Below are positions 42,470 to 51,435 of a DNA stretch of 64,000 nt, piece after piece; within the stretch, counting starts at the first letter, position 1, and each line of letters starts with the position of its first letter. The notes beneath the pieces are model-generated. The model had not been told where the DNA came from, ran no database searches, and worked only from the letters and a program-made list of their open reading frames with translations. Origin of the DNA: CAWIXB01 sp963839955 (lineage in GTDB: Bacteria > Actinomycetota > Actinomycetes > JACCUZ01); NCBI GenBank assembly GCA_963839955.1, contig CAWIXB010000001.1, positions 1,488,001 through 1,552,000 on the forward strand. The letters are read 5' to 3'. Made by a program: the position numbers and the translations under genes.

Positions 42470-43576
42470 TCAGCCGCAGATGGCCTCGTCCAGGAACGCA
42501 TCGACGGCGTCGTCGGGGTCACCGCGGAACGTTGGCGTGAGCGCGACGGTGACCTGGTGGTGCGGGTGCGGTGTGGAGAACGACCACGTCTGGTACGCCA
42601 GTGCATCGCCGTCGTTGCCGTAGAGGCGGACGCCGCACGAGGTGCTCCGCCAGGCCAGCCCGAGCCCGTACCTTCCGCCCTCGACACCCGGCGTCTTCAT
42701 CTCGTCGAGCAGGTGACCCGGCAGCAAGCGCCCACTGAGCAGTGCGGCGAAGAACCGGTTGAGATCCCTGGTCGTGGAGATCATCTCGCCGCTTGCGCCC
42801 ATCACCGACGGATTCATCTCTGTGTAGTCGAGGAGGGGCAGCTCGCCGCCGTTCGGCACGTAGCCGTGCGGATGTGGCCCGTGAATCCGCGGCGACGCCC
42901 CCGGCACCGCGGTGCCGCGCAGCCGCAACGGTCGGAGGATCCGGCGCTCGATCTCCTCGCCGTAGGACCGTCCGGTCACCGTCTCGATGACCTGCCCGAG
43001 CAGGAGGTAGTTGGTGTTCGAGTACTCGAATCTCGACCCCGGTGGTTCGAACGCAGGAGGGTTTGCCACCGCGCGCTGAACCAGCTCGGCCGCGGTCCAG
43101 GTCCGCCACCGGTTGGCCAGGAACTCCTGCCCCGGCGGCATCGGCAGCGTGTGCAGGACGTCGTACACCCCGCTGGTGTGGCTGAGCAGATGGCGCACGG
43201 TGATGCGGTGACCATTGGGGACGACTCCGGGCAGCCACCTCTCGACCGCGTCGTCCAGCCGCAGCCGACGCTCGCCGACCAGCTCCAGGGCCACCGTCGC
43301 GACGAACGTCTTCGTGATGCTGCCAACCCGGAACCGGCCGTCGACCGGGACCGCCCGCGTCTTGCCAAGTTCGGCGGCACCGCTGGTGCTTCGCCACACG
43401 CCATGCTCGTCCCGCACCTCCGCGAGCGCGCCCAACGCCCCGGCGGCTACGACGTTATCCAGCCGTTTGTGCAGCCCGGCGCGATCCGGATCCTTCGGCG
43501 CGGCGGTGGCTGCTGTCGTCGCCGTCACTGCCAGCACTGTCATCGCAGTCACCATGGTCCGCAACACTCGCTTCAT
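42470..43576 (-). CDS. serine hydrolase, beta-lactamase/D-alanyl-D-alanine carboxypeptidase fold
   Basis: A 368-aa exported serine hydrolase (class C beta-lactamase family). The signal peptide ends near AATAAPKD. Catalytic SxxK is in RVGSITKTFVAT, the YxN motif is YSNTNYLLLG, and a later GNDGDAL near residue 320 stands in the third-motif region. Most such proteins act as D,D-peptidases or esterases; antibiotic resistance cannot be inferred. ATG 43576 follows GAGGAGGTCGGG. It lies next to the L,D-transpeptidase, on the same strand. Confidence 0.88.
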   Translation of the reverse strand: MKRVLRTMVTAMTVLAVTATTAATAAPKDPDRAGLHKRLDNVVAAGALGALAEVRDEHGVWRSTSGAAELGKTRAVPVDGRFRVGSITKTFVATVALELVGERRLRLDDAVERWLPGVVPNGHRITVRHLLSHTSGVYDVLHTLPMPPGQEFLANRWRTWTAAELVQRAVANPPAFEPPGSRFEYSNTNYLLLGQVIETVTGRSYGEEIERRILRPLRLRGTAVPGASPRIHGPHPHGYVPNGGELPLLDYTEMNPSVMGASGEMISTTRDLNRFFAALLSGRLLPGHLLDEMKTPGVEGGRYGLGLAWRSTSCGVRLYGNDGDALAYQTWSFSTPHPHHQVTVALTPTFRGDPDDAVDAFLDEAICG

Positions 43577-43639
43577 CCCGACCTCCTCGTGAGAAATCAA
43601 CGAGAAGCCAGCCTGAGCGAGTAGGGGCGACGGAGACAT

Positions 43640-43665
43640 CGGGGAGCACCCTGGGTTCCTCCCCG
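43640..43665 (-). terminator. 7-bp hairpin downstream of the HNH gene
   Basis: CGGGGAG (43640-43646) and CTCCCCG (43659-43665) flank 12 bases, right after the 3' end of the HNH gene on the minus strand. Short and without a T run, so only a candidate. Confidence 0.4.
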
Positions 43666-43672
43666 AAAGCCT

Positions 43673-45171
43673 TCAGGGGTCCCGGGTCTTCTCGCGGAAC
43701 TCGCTGGTCACCGGCGTTTCGTGTGGTGGGTCGCCGGTGCGTTCGGGTCGGTGTTTGCGGTAGGTCTTGCCGAGGGGGCTGGTCCAGGTTTTGTCGCCGG
43801 TTTGCGGGTCGAGTTTGAGTCGCCAGCCGCCGTGGGTTTTGGCGTTGTGGTGGGTGCGGCACAGCGGTCCGAGGTTGAGGCGGAGGGTGCGTCCGCCGAG
43901 GGTGTATTCGATGACGTGGTCGAGGTCGCAGGCTTGTGCTGGTCGGTTGCAGCCGGGGAAGCCGCAGGTGCGGTCGCGGGCGGTGAGGTGGGCGGCGAGG
44001 GCGGGTCGGGGCCGGTAGGTGTGGGGGGAGGTGTCGAGCAGGGCGCCGGTGTGCGGGTGGGTGGTCCAGCGGGTCCAGTCGGTGTCGGCGGCGAGCTGGC
44101 GGGCCAGGGCTGGGGGGATGGGTCCGTAGCCGGGGAGCTCGCCGGGGTTGTTGGCGAGGCCGAGCAGGGTGGGCAGGTCGATGATGACCGCGGCGGAGCG
44201 TCGTCCGCCGCAGCGGCACCGCGGCAACCCTGCCGCGCCCGCCGCGACTGGCCACGCTGGCGTTGTCGTTGTCGGAGCCGGTCGCGCGGGCGGTGCCGTT
44301 GCTGCGCGCGGCGGCCGGTGTCGGTGCCGGGGAGTGGGGTGCCGGTGGTGAGGGCGAGGAGCACGTCGACGCGCAGGGCGTCGATGCCGGGGTCGTCTTC
44401 GCCGGCGGTTTGCAGGGCGTGTTTGGCGGTGTGGGCGCGGGCGGTGAGTGCGTCGAAGGCGGCGTCGGCGTCGGCGGCGGGGGCGGTGACCCACCAGCCG
44501 GTCATCGCGTCGGGCAGCGGGTAGGGGTCGATGGACCGTTCCTTGCGGGCTTTCTGGTAGCGGTCGGCCGCTGCCTCGGGGTCGGCGGCGATGACCGCGC
44601 GGCGCAGCGCGGTGCGGGTCTCGGCGACGGTGAGGTCGTCGGCCTGGTCCAGCACCTTGTCCTGGACCGCCGTCACGACGTCCGGGTCGAGCCCGTCGAC
44701 CGTGGTGGCGATGGCGGCGGCCTGGAGGTAGCTGATCCGCCCCGCCGTCAGCGCGTCCAGGGTGTCGGTCAGCGGGCCGGTGAGGGCGGCGGCGACCATG
44801 GTGCGGTCCGCGGCGGTGTGCGGGGACAGCCGCAGCGCGGCACCGACCTCGAACCGCGCCGCCTCGCCGGCCATGCCCACCGAGGTGGTCGCGTCCACCA
44901 CCGACGCCAGCGCCCGTTGCTGGTGGGCGGCGACCATCGACGCGGCGCGTTCCCAGGCGACGATCAGATCCACCCGCGCCTCGCCGTCCAACGACGCAGG
45001 GTCGATCCGGGCCAGCGCCGCGACCGTCTCCGGCGTACACGGCGAGGCGGCCGCCTTCGCCACCAGCCGCGCCGCACCGTAGCCGGGGTCCAGCTCGCAC
45101 AGCCCCGGCCCGGCCGGGTACACGTCGACCCCGCCGACCCGCTCAGGCACCCACCACCGATCCGTCCTCAC
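43673..45171 (-). pseudogene. DUF222/HNH endonuclease-domain protein, frameshifted
   Basis: Two frames together make a typical DUF222-HNH protein of about 500 aa. The first part begins GTG 45171 (VRTDRWWVPERVGGVDVYPA) and carries the DUF222 domain (ERAASMVAAHQQRALASVVD ... LQAAAIATTVDGLDPDVV). Somewhere at about 44180-44320, in a repetitive Arg/Pro/Thr-rich stretch, the frame changes. The second part has the HNH region CGFPGCNRPAQACDLDHVIEY (CxxxC and DLDHV), LCRTHHNAKTHGGW, and the C-terminus RKHRPERTGDPP. These proteins are often multicopy and mobile-element-like in Nocardioides-type genomes. The break could be decay or a sequence error. Confidence 0.75.
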
Positions 45172-45296
45172 ACCAACGAACCTAGACGCCACCACCGACA
45201 AAACCCCAAGCCCCACAACGAGAAACCACCCACCTGTGGACGGCCGTCCAAAGCACCTGGTTGCCACCCGTCACGGGCACCGGTCAGGCTGTGGGC

Positions 45297-46232
45297 ATGA
45301 ACGAATACGACGTCCTGGTGGTGGGTGGCGGCGCTGCCGGCCTGAGTGCGGCACTCGTCCTGTCACGGGCGCGTCGAAACGTGGCCGTGGTCGATGCCGG
45401 TGCGCCACGTAACGCGCCGGCGGCGCACATGCACGGTTTCCTCTCCAGGGATGGCATGCCACCTCGGAAGCTTCTCGCGGCGGGCAGGGCTGAGGTGTCC
45501 GGATACGGCGGCGACCTGATCGACGACACCGTGGTTGCCGTAGAACCCGGCTTCCACGTACGACTCGCGAACGCCGCACCGTTGAGTGCCCGCCGGATCC
45601 TCGTGGCCACCGGGCTCCGCGACGAGCTGCCCGACATCCCCGGTGTTCGCGAGCGATGGGCACGGGACCTGTTGCACTGCCCGTACTGCCACGGCTACGA
45701 GGTCCGTGACAAGCCGCTCGGTGTGCTCGGCGACTCGCCCGACGGTGTCCAGCACGCTCTGATCGTGAGGCAGTGGTCGCCCGACGTCATCCTGTTCTCC
45801 CACACCTACGCCCTCAACGCTGACCAGCGAGAACAGCTGACCGCCCGGGGCGTCCAGATCGTCGAGGGCACGGTCGCGCGTCTTGTCGTCGACGACGATC
45901 AACTGCGTGGCATCGAGCTGAGCAACGGCGCCGTCATCCCTCGCACGGCATTGTTCGTGCGACCGCGCTTCGTGCCGAACTCCGACCTGCTCACCGGCCT
46001 GGGCTGCGACATGGACGAGAACGGCTGGGTGGTCCACGATCCGGTCGGGCGCACCTCCGTTGCCGGCGTGTGGGCCGCAGGCAACGCCGTCGACCCCCGC
46101 GCACAGGTCATCACAGCGGCGGGCGCCGGGTCAGCCACGGCGATCGCGCTCAACGCGGACCTGGTCGACGAGGACGTCGCGCGCGCCGTCGCCGATCAGC
46201 GCGCCGGCCACGCGACGACGACTAGCCCTTGA
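45297..46232 (+). CDS. thioredoxin-reductase-like NAD(P)/FAD-dependent oxidoreductase
   Basis: A 311-aa flavoprotein. The FAD-binding motif is VVGGGAAGLSAALVLSRARR; an ATG-like stretch ILVATGLRDELPDIPG follows. The redox-active Cys pair is in LLHCPYCHGYEVRD (CPYC). The FAD C-terminal contact is GVWAAGNAVDPRAQVITAAG. The partner thiol substrate cannot be told. The ATG at 45297 begins MNEYDVLVVGGG. The upstream region to the HNH gene (45172-45296) is a divergent promoter region. The stop overlaps that of the convergent acyl-CoA synthetase. Confidence 0.9.
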   Translation: MNEYDVLVVGGGAAGLSAALVLSRARRNVAVVDAGAPRNAPAAHMHGFLSRDGMPPRKLLAAGRAEVSGYGGDLIDDTVVAVEPGFHVRLANAAPLSARRILVATGLRDELPDIPGVRERWARDLLHCPYCHGYEVRDKPLGVLGDSPDGVQHALIVRQWSPDVILFSHTYALNADQREQLTARGVQIVEGTVARLVVDDDQLRGIELSNGAVIPRTALFVRPRFVPNSDLLTGLGCDMDENGWVVHDPVGRTSVAGVWAAGNAVDPRAQVITAAGAGSATAIALNADLVDEDVARAVADQRAGHATTTSP

Positions 46233-47916
46233 GGTCGGGGAAGTCCTCCTCGCGGAACTCGCCGTCTGGCCGTGCGTCCCCGCGTTCCTGTTCGGTGCCG
46301 CGAAGCTCGACCCGGCGGATCTTCCCGGAGATGGTCTTCGGCAGGTCGGCGAACTCCAGCCGGCGGATCCGCTTGTAGGGCGCGAGGTGCTCGCGGGCGT
46401 GCCGGAGGATGTCGAAGGCCGTGTCGGCGTCCGGCGCGTGTCCGGCGGCGAGCACGACGTACGCCTTGGGGACCGCGAGGCGTACGGCGTCGGTCGCGGG
46501 TACGACGGCGGCTTCGGCGACCGCGGGGTGCTCGATCAGCACGCTCTCGAGCTCGAACGGTGAGATGCGGTAGTCGCTCGCCTTGAACACGTCGTCGGAG
46601 CGCCCGACGTAGGTGATGTAGCCATCGGCGTCGCGGCTCGCGACGTCGCCCGTGTGGTAGAAGCCGCCGCGCATCGCCTCGTCGTTCAGTGCGGTGTCGT
46701 CCTTGTAGCCGGTCATCAGCGCGACGGGCCGGGCTGAGAGGTCGAGGCAGATCTCGCCCTCGTCGCCGGGCTCCGACGTGACCGGGTCGAGCAGGGTGAC
46801 GGTGTAACCGGGCAGCGGCCGGCCCATCGAGCCGGTCTTGAGTCGCGCTCCCGGCGGGTTGCCGATCTGCGCGGTCGTCTCGGTCTGGCCGTAGCCGTCG
46901 CGCACGGTCTTGCCCCAGGCCTGTTGGACCTGTTCGATGACCTCGGGATTGAGCGGCTCGCCGGCGCCGACGACCTCGCGCAGCGACGGCACGGGGTGAG
47001 CGGACAGGTCCTCCTGAACGAGCATGCGCCACACGGTCGGTGGTGCACAGAACGTGGTGACCTCGCAGCGGGCCATGGTGTCGAGCAGCCGGCCGGCGTC
47101 GAAGCGTTCCTGGTTCACGACGAAGGCGGTGGCACCCGCGTTCCACGGTGCAAAGACGTTTGACCACGCGTGCTTGGCCCAGCCCGGCGAGGACACGTTG
47201 AGATGGATGTCGCCGGGCTGCAAACCGATCCAGTACATCGTCGACAGATGGCCGACCGGGTAGGACACGTGGGTGTGCTCGACCAGCTTGGGCTTCGCGG
47301 TAGTGCCGCTGGTGAAGTACAGCAGCAGCGTCTCCTCGGCACGGGTGGCGACCTCCGGCTCGAACGACTCCAGCAGGTCGGCCGCGTCGTCGTAGCGGAG
47401 CCAGCCCTGCACCGCCGGGCCGACCGCGATGCGCGTCCAGTCGCCGCGGACGTCGGCGAAGTTCGGGGTGTCGGCCGACGCGGTGATGACGTGGCGCACG
47501 TGCCCGCGCTCGATGCGGTCGGCGAGATCGCGCGGACCGAGCATCGTCGTGGCGGGGATGATGACGGCGCCCAGCTTGATCGCGGCGAGCATCACTTCCC
47601 ACAGCGGAACGACATTGCCGAGGACGAGCAGGACGTGGTCGCCGCGGTCGACGCCCTCACGGCGCAGCCATGCGGCGACCTGCGAGGAGCGCGAGGACAT
47701 CTCGGCGTAGGTCAGCCGTTCCTCGCCGCCGTCGGGCCCCACGATCCACAGAGCCGGCGTGTCCGGCTGCTCGCGGGCAAGGACGTCGAACCAGTCGAAG
47801 CCCCAGTTGAACGTCTCGAGCGCCGGCCAGCGGAACTCGCGCACCGCGCTCTCGTCGTTGTCGCGGTGCGCGAGCAGGAGGTCGCGCGCTTCCCGGAATG
47901 TCTCGGTCGCTCCCAT
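46222..47916 (-). CDS. medium-chain-type acyl-CoA synthetase (AMP-forming)
   Basis: A 564-aa ANL superfamily ligase that activates a carboxylic acid as acyl-AMP and then acyl-CoA. Motifs: LYFTSGTTAKPKLVEHTH (P-loop-like A3), YGQTETTAQIG (A5), YHTGDVASRDADGYITYVGR (A7) and, near the end, LPKTISGKIRRVEL with the catalytic Lys (A10). The N-terminal LVEH and SSPGWAKHAWSN regions match MACS-type enzymes. ATG 47916 follows GAGGGTCGTCGGC; an earlier GTG/ATG at 47952 adds 12 residues. Substrate unknown. It lies 43 bases downstream of psuK on the same strand but probably is not functionally linked. Confidence 0.9.
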   Translation of the reverse strand: MGATETFREARDLLLAHRDNDESAVREFRWPALETFNWGFDWFDVLAREQPDTPALWIVGPDGGEERLTYAEMSSRSSQVAAWLRREGVDRGDHVLLVLGNVVPLWEVMLAAIKLGAVIIPATTMLGPRDLADRIERGHVRHVITASADTPNFADVRGDWTRIAVGPAVQGWLRYDDAADLLESFEPEVATRAEETLLLYFTSGTTAKPKLVEHTHVSYPVGHLSTMYWIGLQPGDIHLNVSSPGWAKHAWSNVFAPWNAGATAFVVNQERFDAGRLLDTMARCEVTTFCAPPTVWRMLVQEDLSAHPVPSLREVVGAGEPLNPEVIEQVQQAWGKTVRDGYGQTETTAQIGNPPGARLKTGSMGRPLPGYTVTLLDPVTSEPGDEGEICLDLSARPVALMTGYKDDTALNDEAMRGGFYHTGDVASRDADGYITYVGRSDDVFKASDYRISPFELESVLIEHPAVAEAAVVPATDAVRLAVPKAYVVLAAGHAPDADTAFDILRHAREHLAPYKRIRRLEFADLPKTISGKIRRVELRGTEQERGDARPDGEFREEDFPDLKG

Positions 47917-47959
47917 GCCGACGACCCTCGCACCCGACCCCTGACGGGTCAACGGCCGC

Positions 47960-48868
47960 TCATGGCCGCCCGCCCACCCGGGTGATGGCGCTCGCCGCGA
48001 GTCGGTTGCCGGCCGCCAGCGCCGACTCCGGCTCGGGATGCAGCAGCCATGACGCGAGGAAGCCGGCGGCGAACGCGTCGCCCGCGCCGGTGGTGTCTAC
48101 GACCTCGACGTCGACCTCCGCGGGCGCTCGCGCGGCGATGAATCCGCCGTGCCACAGCGCGCCCGCCGCGCCGACCTTGACGACTGCTTCGCGGTACGTC
48201 GAGGCGAGCGCGGCAGCGGCATGACGTGGGTCCCGGTTGCCGGTGAGTGCCTCGGCCTCGTCGGAGTTGGCGAACAGGAGATCGGCGTCGCGAGTCTGGT
48301 CGAGGAAGTCGTCGGTACCGGCCGCATGCAACAGAGCCACCGACGACGGGTCGATCGAGACCGTCATGCCGCTCGATCGGGCCAGCCCGAGGGCAGCGAC
48401 GCCGGCGGCGCGCGACGCGTCGTGCAGCAACGTGTAGCCCGAGAGGTGCAGGTGGGTGCCTGGCCGGAAGACGTCGTCGGGCAGGTCGTCCGCGACCAGG
48501 CCGGCATTGGCTCCGGTGTCGGGCAGCATCGAACGCTGCCCACCGGGCTCGACCAGGACGAGACAGGTGCCGGTCGGCACGTCAGGGTCGATGCCGGCTC
48601 GTACGTCGACACCGGCCGCAGTGAGGTCGTCCAGTGCCGACTGTCCGAGCGCATCGGCGCCGACCCGGCCGACGAACACCGTGGGCACGCCGAGGGCGGC
48701 GAGCCACGACGCGACGTTCGCCGCCGAACCACCGCCGCCAGTGGTGATCCTCGACCGGGTGTCGCTGCCCATCGCGAGCGGTCCCGACATCACGGCCAGG
48801 ACGTCGGTCATCACGTCTCCGACCACGACCACCCGCAGGGTTGCGGCACCTGATGGGCCGGGGCTCAT
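47960..48868 (-). CDS. psuK: PfkB-family carbohydrate kinase, probable pseudouridine kinase
   Basis: A 302-aa PfkB kinase. It starts with VVVVGDVMTDVLAVM, has the first signature GGGGSAANVASWLAALG, and the second signature with the catalytic base Asp in DTTGAGDAFAAGFLASW. It overlaps the psuG stop by four bases (ATGA), so its substrate is probably pseudouridine, which it phosphorylates before PsuG cleaves the C-glycosidic bond. The pair lets the cell recycle pseudouridine from RNA turnover. Confidence 0.9.
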   Translation of the reverse strand: MSPGPSGAATLRVVVVGDVMTDVLAVMSGPLAMGSDTRSRITTGGGGSAANVASWLAALGVPTVFVGRVGADALGQSALDDLTAAGVDVRAGIDPDVPTGTCLVLVEPGGQRSMLPDTGANAGLVADDLPDDVFRPGTHLHLSGYTLLHDASRAAGVAALGLARSSGMTVSIDPSSVALLHAAGTDDFLDQTRDADLLFANSDEAEALTGNRDPRHAAAALASTYREAVVKVGAAGALWHGGFIAARAPAEVDVEVVDTTGAGDAFAAGFLASWLLHPEPESALAAGNRLAASAITRVGGRP

Positions 48869-49785
48869 GGTCGTGGCGCCGCGGCAGCGACGGCGATGCG
48901 GGCCGCGAGGCTGGCGTTGGACAGCACGATGCGCACGTTTGCCTCGAGGGTCACGCCGTCACTCTCGCGGTGGAAGAAGTCGAGGAGGAAGGGTGTCACG
49001 CCCTTGCCGTGCACGCCGGCCTTCTCGGCAGCCGCGAGTCCGGTCCGGAGCAGGCGCTCGTGCAGGGTCGGGTCGACCTGCTCCTCGGCGGGCAACGGGT
49101 TCGCGATCACGAGACCGACCCGGTCGGTGCCCAGCGCGGACCGGGCCCGCAGCACTGCGGCGATCTCCTCGGGGGAGTCGACCCGCCAGTCGACCGGGAA
49201 CCCCGAGTCGCTGAGGTAGAAGCCCGGGAAGGCATCGGTGCGGTACCCGAGCACCGCGACGCCGAGGCTCTCGAGCCGCTCGAGCGTCGCCGCGACGTCG
49301 AGGATCGACTTGACCCCGGCGCAGACGACGGTGAGTCCCGTGGTCGCGAGCGACTGGAGGTCCGCCGACTCGTCCCAGGTGTCGCGGGCGTCACGATGCA
49401 CCCCGCCGAGACCGCCGGTCGCGAAGACGGCGATACCCGCGCGGGCGGCCAGGTGGGAGGTCGCGGCGACCGTCGTCGCGCCGTGCCCTCTGCGCGCCGC
49501 GACGGGCGCGAGGTCGCGGGTGCTCACCTTGACGACGTCGTCGCTGGTGGCGACCTGCTCCAGCGCGGCGTCGTCGAGACCGACGTGTGCGACACCGTCG
49601 ACGACTGCGATGGTGGCGGGAACGGCGCCGCCACGGCGTACGGCATCTTCGATCTCGCGGGCGATGCGCAGGTTGTCCGGGCGCGGCAGCCCGTGACTGA
49701 TGATGGTGGACTCGAGGGCGACGACCGGACGGCCGGTCGACAGCGCCTCGGCCACCTCGTCGTTGACGTGCAGCACGTCCCGCAC
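48865..49785 (-). CDS. psuG: pseudouridine-5'-phosphate glycosidase
   Basis: A 306-aa PsuG (IndA family). It shows VVALESTIISHGLPRPDNL with the conserved Glu, VAHVGLDDAALEQV, KVSTRDLAPVAARRGHGATTV with the catalytic Lys, ATGGLGGVHRDA, VCAGVKSILDVAATLE, and the Asn-rich IANPLPAEEQV. It catalyses reversible cleavage of pseudouridine 5'-phosphate to uracil and ribose 5-phosphate. GTG 49785 (VRDVLHVND) begins one base after the stop of the upstream secreted-protein gene; GTG 49776 is an alternative. It overlaps psuK by four bases. Confidence 0.92.
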   Translation of the reverse strand: MRDVLHVNDEVAEALSTGRPVVALESTIISHGLPRPDNLRIAREIEDAVRRGGAVPATIAVVDGVAHVGLDDAALEQVATSDDVVKVSTRDLAPVAARRGHGATTVAATSHLAARAGIAVFATGGLGGVHRDARDTWDESADLQSLATTGLTVVCAGVKSILDVAATLERLESLGVAVLGYRTDAFPGFYLSDSGFPVDWRVDSPEEIAAVLRARSALGTDRVGLVIANPLPAEEQVDPTLHERLLRTGLAAAEKAGVHGKGVTPFLLDFFHRESDGVTLEANVRIVLSNASLAARIAVAAAAPRP

Positions 49786-49786
49786 G

Positions 49787-51229
49787 CTAGTGCAGGTCGA
49801 TGCTTTCGCCTTCGACGACGACGACGACAATCGGCTCGAGCCGACGCGCGAACAGGACGAACGCCGTCCCGAGCAGCAGCAGACCAGCACCGGTGGTCGC
49901 GAGCCACCCCGATGTCGCGCCGCTGTCCGCGAGAGTCGGCGGCACGGGGGCCGGCTGGTTCGTCGGTGCGGCAGCGCCGGCAACGACCTCGAACCCACCG
50001 AGGAAGTCCTCGGTCGGCGCGGCGACGGGGTAGCCGAACGGTCCGACGATCCCGGCCGGCAGCAGCAGGACGAGGCCGTCGGGCGCGTTGGGCGCCACGG
50101 TGATCCGGCAGGAGAAGCTCGCCGACTGGCCGTCCGCCAGCGACATGAGTGCGATCTCGGCCGGAGGCCCGAAGATCTCGAGCAGCTCACTGGTGCCGGG
50201 CGGTGCGGGGGTCAGGGCCCCGCCCTTGGGTCCGCAGGCGACGGCGAGGTGGTCGGGGTCGGTCAACGGCCCGTCGGGATCGAAGTCCGAGGGCTCCTCG
50301 TCGGCGAGCAGCCCGGCGACCAGAACGCCGGTCAGCCGCGCGTCGTAGGTCGCCGGGTCGTTGACGTAGTCGAAGCCGGAACCGTTGACGAACTTGATGG
50401 ACAGGGTGGTGGAGTCACCCGCGTTGATGACGTCGGGCGGGTTGCTGGCCACGACCTCCGGCGCGACGGGCGTCACGCCAACGCTCTCCGTGTCGCCCAC
50501 CTGGAGCGTCTCGTCGGTGACGGTGTCGTGCTGCTGCAGCCGGGCGTCCAGCTCGAGCTGGCCTTCTGTCTCCTCCGCCACGGCGGCGGCGAACGAACGG
50601 AACCCCTGGCGCGACCGGGCCTGCTTCCGCGCCGCGGACGACGTGTCGTTCGCACGCGTCGCCCAGCGGGCCATGCCGGAGAGCGGGCCCTCGGCGTTGC
50701 CCTCGAGCTCGAACAGGTCCTCCAGGCTGAGGTGCAGTGGTGCGCCGAGGCGCAGGGTCGTGGTCTCGGCCTCGATCGGCAGCTCGCCGACGGCATTGAC
50801 GGTGAGGTCGGTCTCCTCGGACTTCAGGTCGATCGGCTTCCACTCGTCGTTCTCGTCGAGGTAGTCGATGCGCAGCAGGTCGCGGTTGCCAGGGGTGTCG
50901 CGCACGCTCAGCTCGACGCTGTCCTCGAGCAGCACGTCGTCGAAGTCGACGTTCTCCACGACGAGCTCGAACTGCGTCGGCTGGCCGCCGAGGGCGAAGG
51001 CGTCGAGTCCCTGGACCGTGACCTTCGGCTCGGGCAGCGCGGCTGCCTCGACCTCCGCTGCAGGGTCGTCGGCGTCGTCCGTGGCTGCCGGGGCAGACGA
51101 CGCGGTAGCGGCTGCCGTGCGGTGCGTGCCCGCACCGTCCGCGGCGAGCGCCGGACCGGCGGTGAGTACGAGCGGTCCGGCGACGAGGCACGCGCCGAGG
51201 CTGGACGCGAGCAACGAGCGAAGGGTCAC
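49787..51229 (-). CDS. secreted, membrane-anchored protein of unknown function
   Basis: A 480-aa exported protein. The signal peptide is SLLASSLGACLVAGPLVLTA up to GPALAADG. The mature part has predicted beta domains, two of them resembling Ig/DUF11-like strands (PTQFELVVENVDFDDVLLED, then TLSIKFVNGSGFDYV). The C-terminus has a proline linker (APVPPTLADS), one hydrophobic segment (WLATTGAGLLLLGTAFVLFA) and then RRLEPIVVVVVEGESIDLH. The pattern resembles a wall-spanning anchored protein, but no LPXTG motif can be seen. GTG 51229 follows GGAGAACCCC. I do not recognise the family. Confidence 0.7.
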   Translation of the reverse strand: MTLRSLLASSLGACLVAGPLVLTAGPALAADGAGTHRTAAATASSAPAATDDADDPAAEVEAAALPEPKVTVQGLDAFALGGQPTQFELVVENVDFDDVLLEDSVELSVRDTPGNRDLLRIDYLDENDEWKPIDLKSEETDLTVNAVGELPIEAETTTLRLGAPLHLSLEDLFELEGNAEGPLSGMARWATRANDTSSAARKQARSRQGFRSFAAAVAEETEGQLELDARLQQHDTVTDETLQVGDTESVGVTPVAPEVVASNPPDVINAGDSTTLSIKFVNGSGFDYVNDPATYDARLTGVLVAGLLADEEPSDFDPDGPLTDPDHLAVACGPKGGALTPAPPGTSELLEIFGPPAEIALMSLADGQSASFSCRITVAPNAPDGLVLLLPAGIVGPFGYPVAAPTEDFLGGFEVVAGAAAPTNQPAPVPPTLADSGATSGWLATTGAGLLLLGTAFVLFARRLEPIVVVVVEGESIDLH

Positions 51230-51422
51230 GGGGTTCTCCGATGGGCTGAGGGAATCGACAGGCACCGGATGGTCGGTCGCAGTCCCAACGTGCACGCCCG
51301 ACTTCACTCCGTGACCGGTGCACAGAAGATTAGGGCACGCGGCGTCACGGCGGGGCGCACTCAGGACAAATGTGTCGTTCCGCTGCCACTGCGTGGGGAT
51401 CGGACGGTCCGCCGCGCCTGGC

Positions 51423-51435
51423 TACCCTCGGTCGG
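51423..51435 (+). promoter_or_regulatory. -10 element of a leaderless promoter for the Pat-like gene
   Basis: TACCCT (51423-51428) fits the actinobacterial -10 pattern TANNNT and lies seven bases upstream of GTG 51436. No ribosome site precedes the GTG, so the transcript is likely leaderless. Confidence 0.5.

Noticed and set aside
49786..50190. Upstream extension of the psuG frame
   Set aside because: It lies inside the secreted-protein gene and is not PsuG-like.
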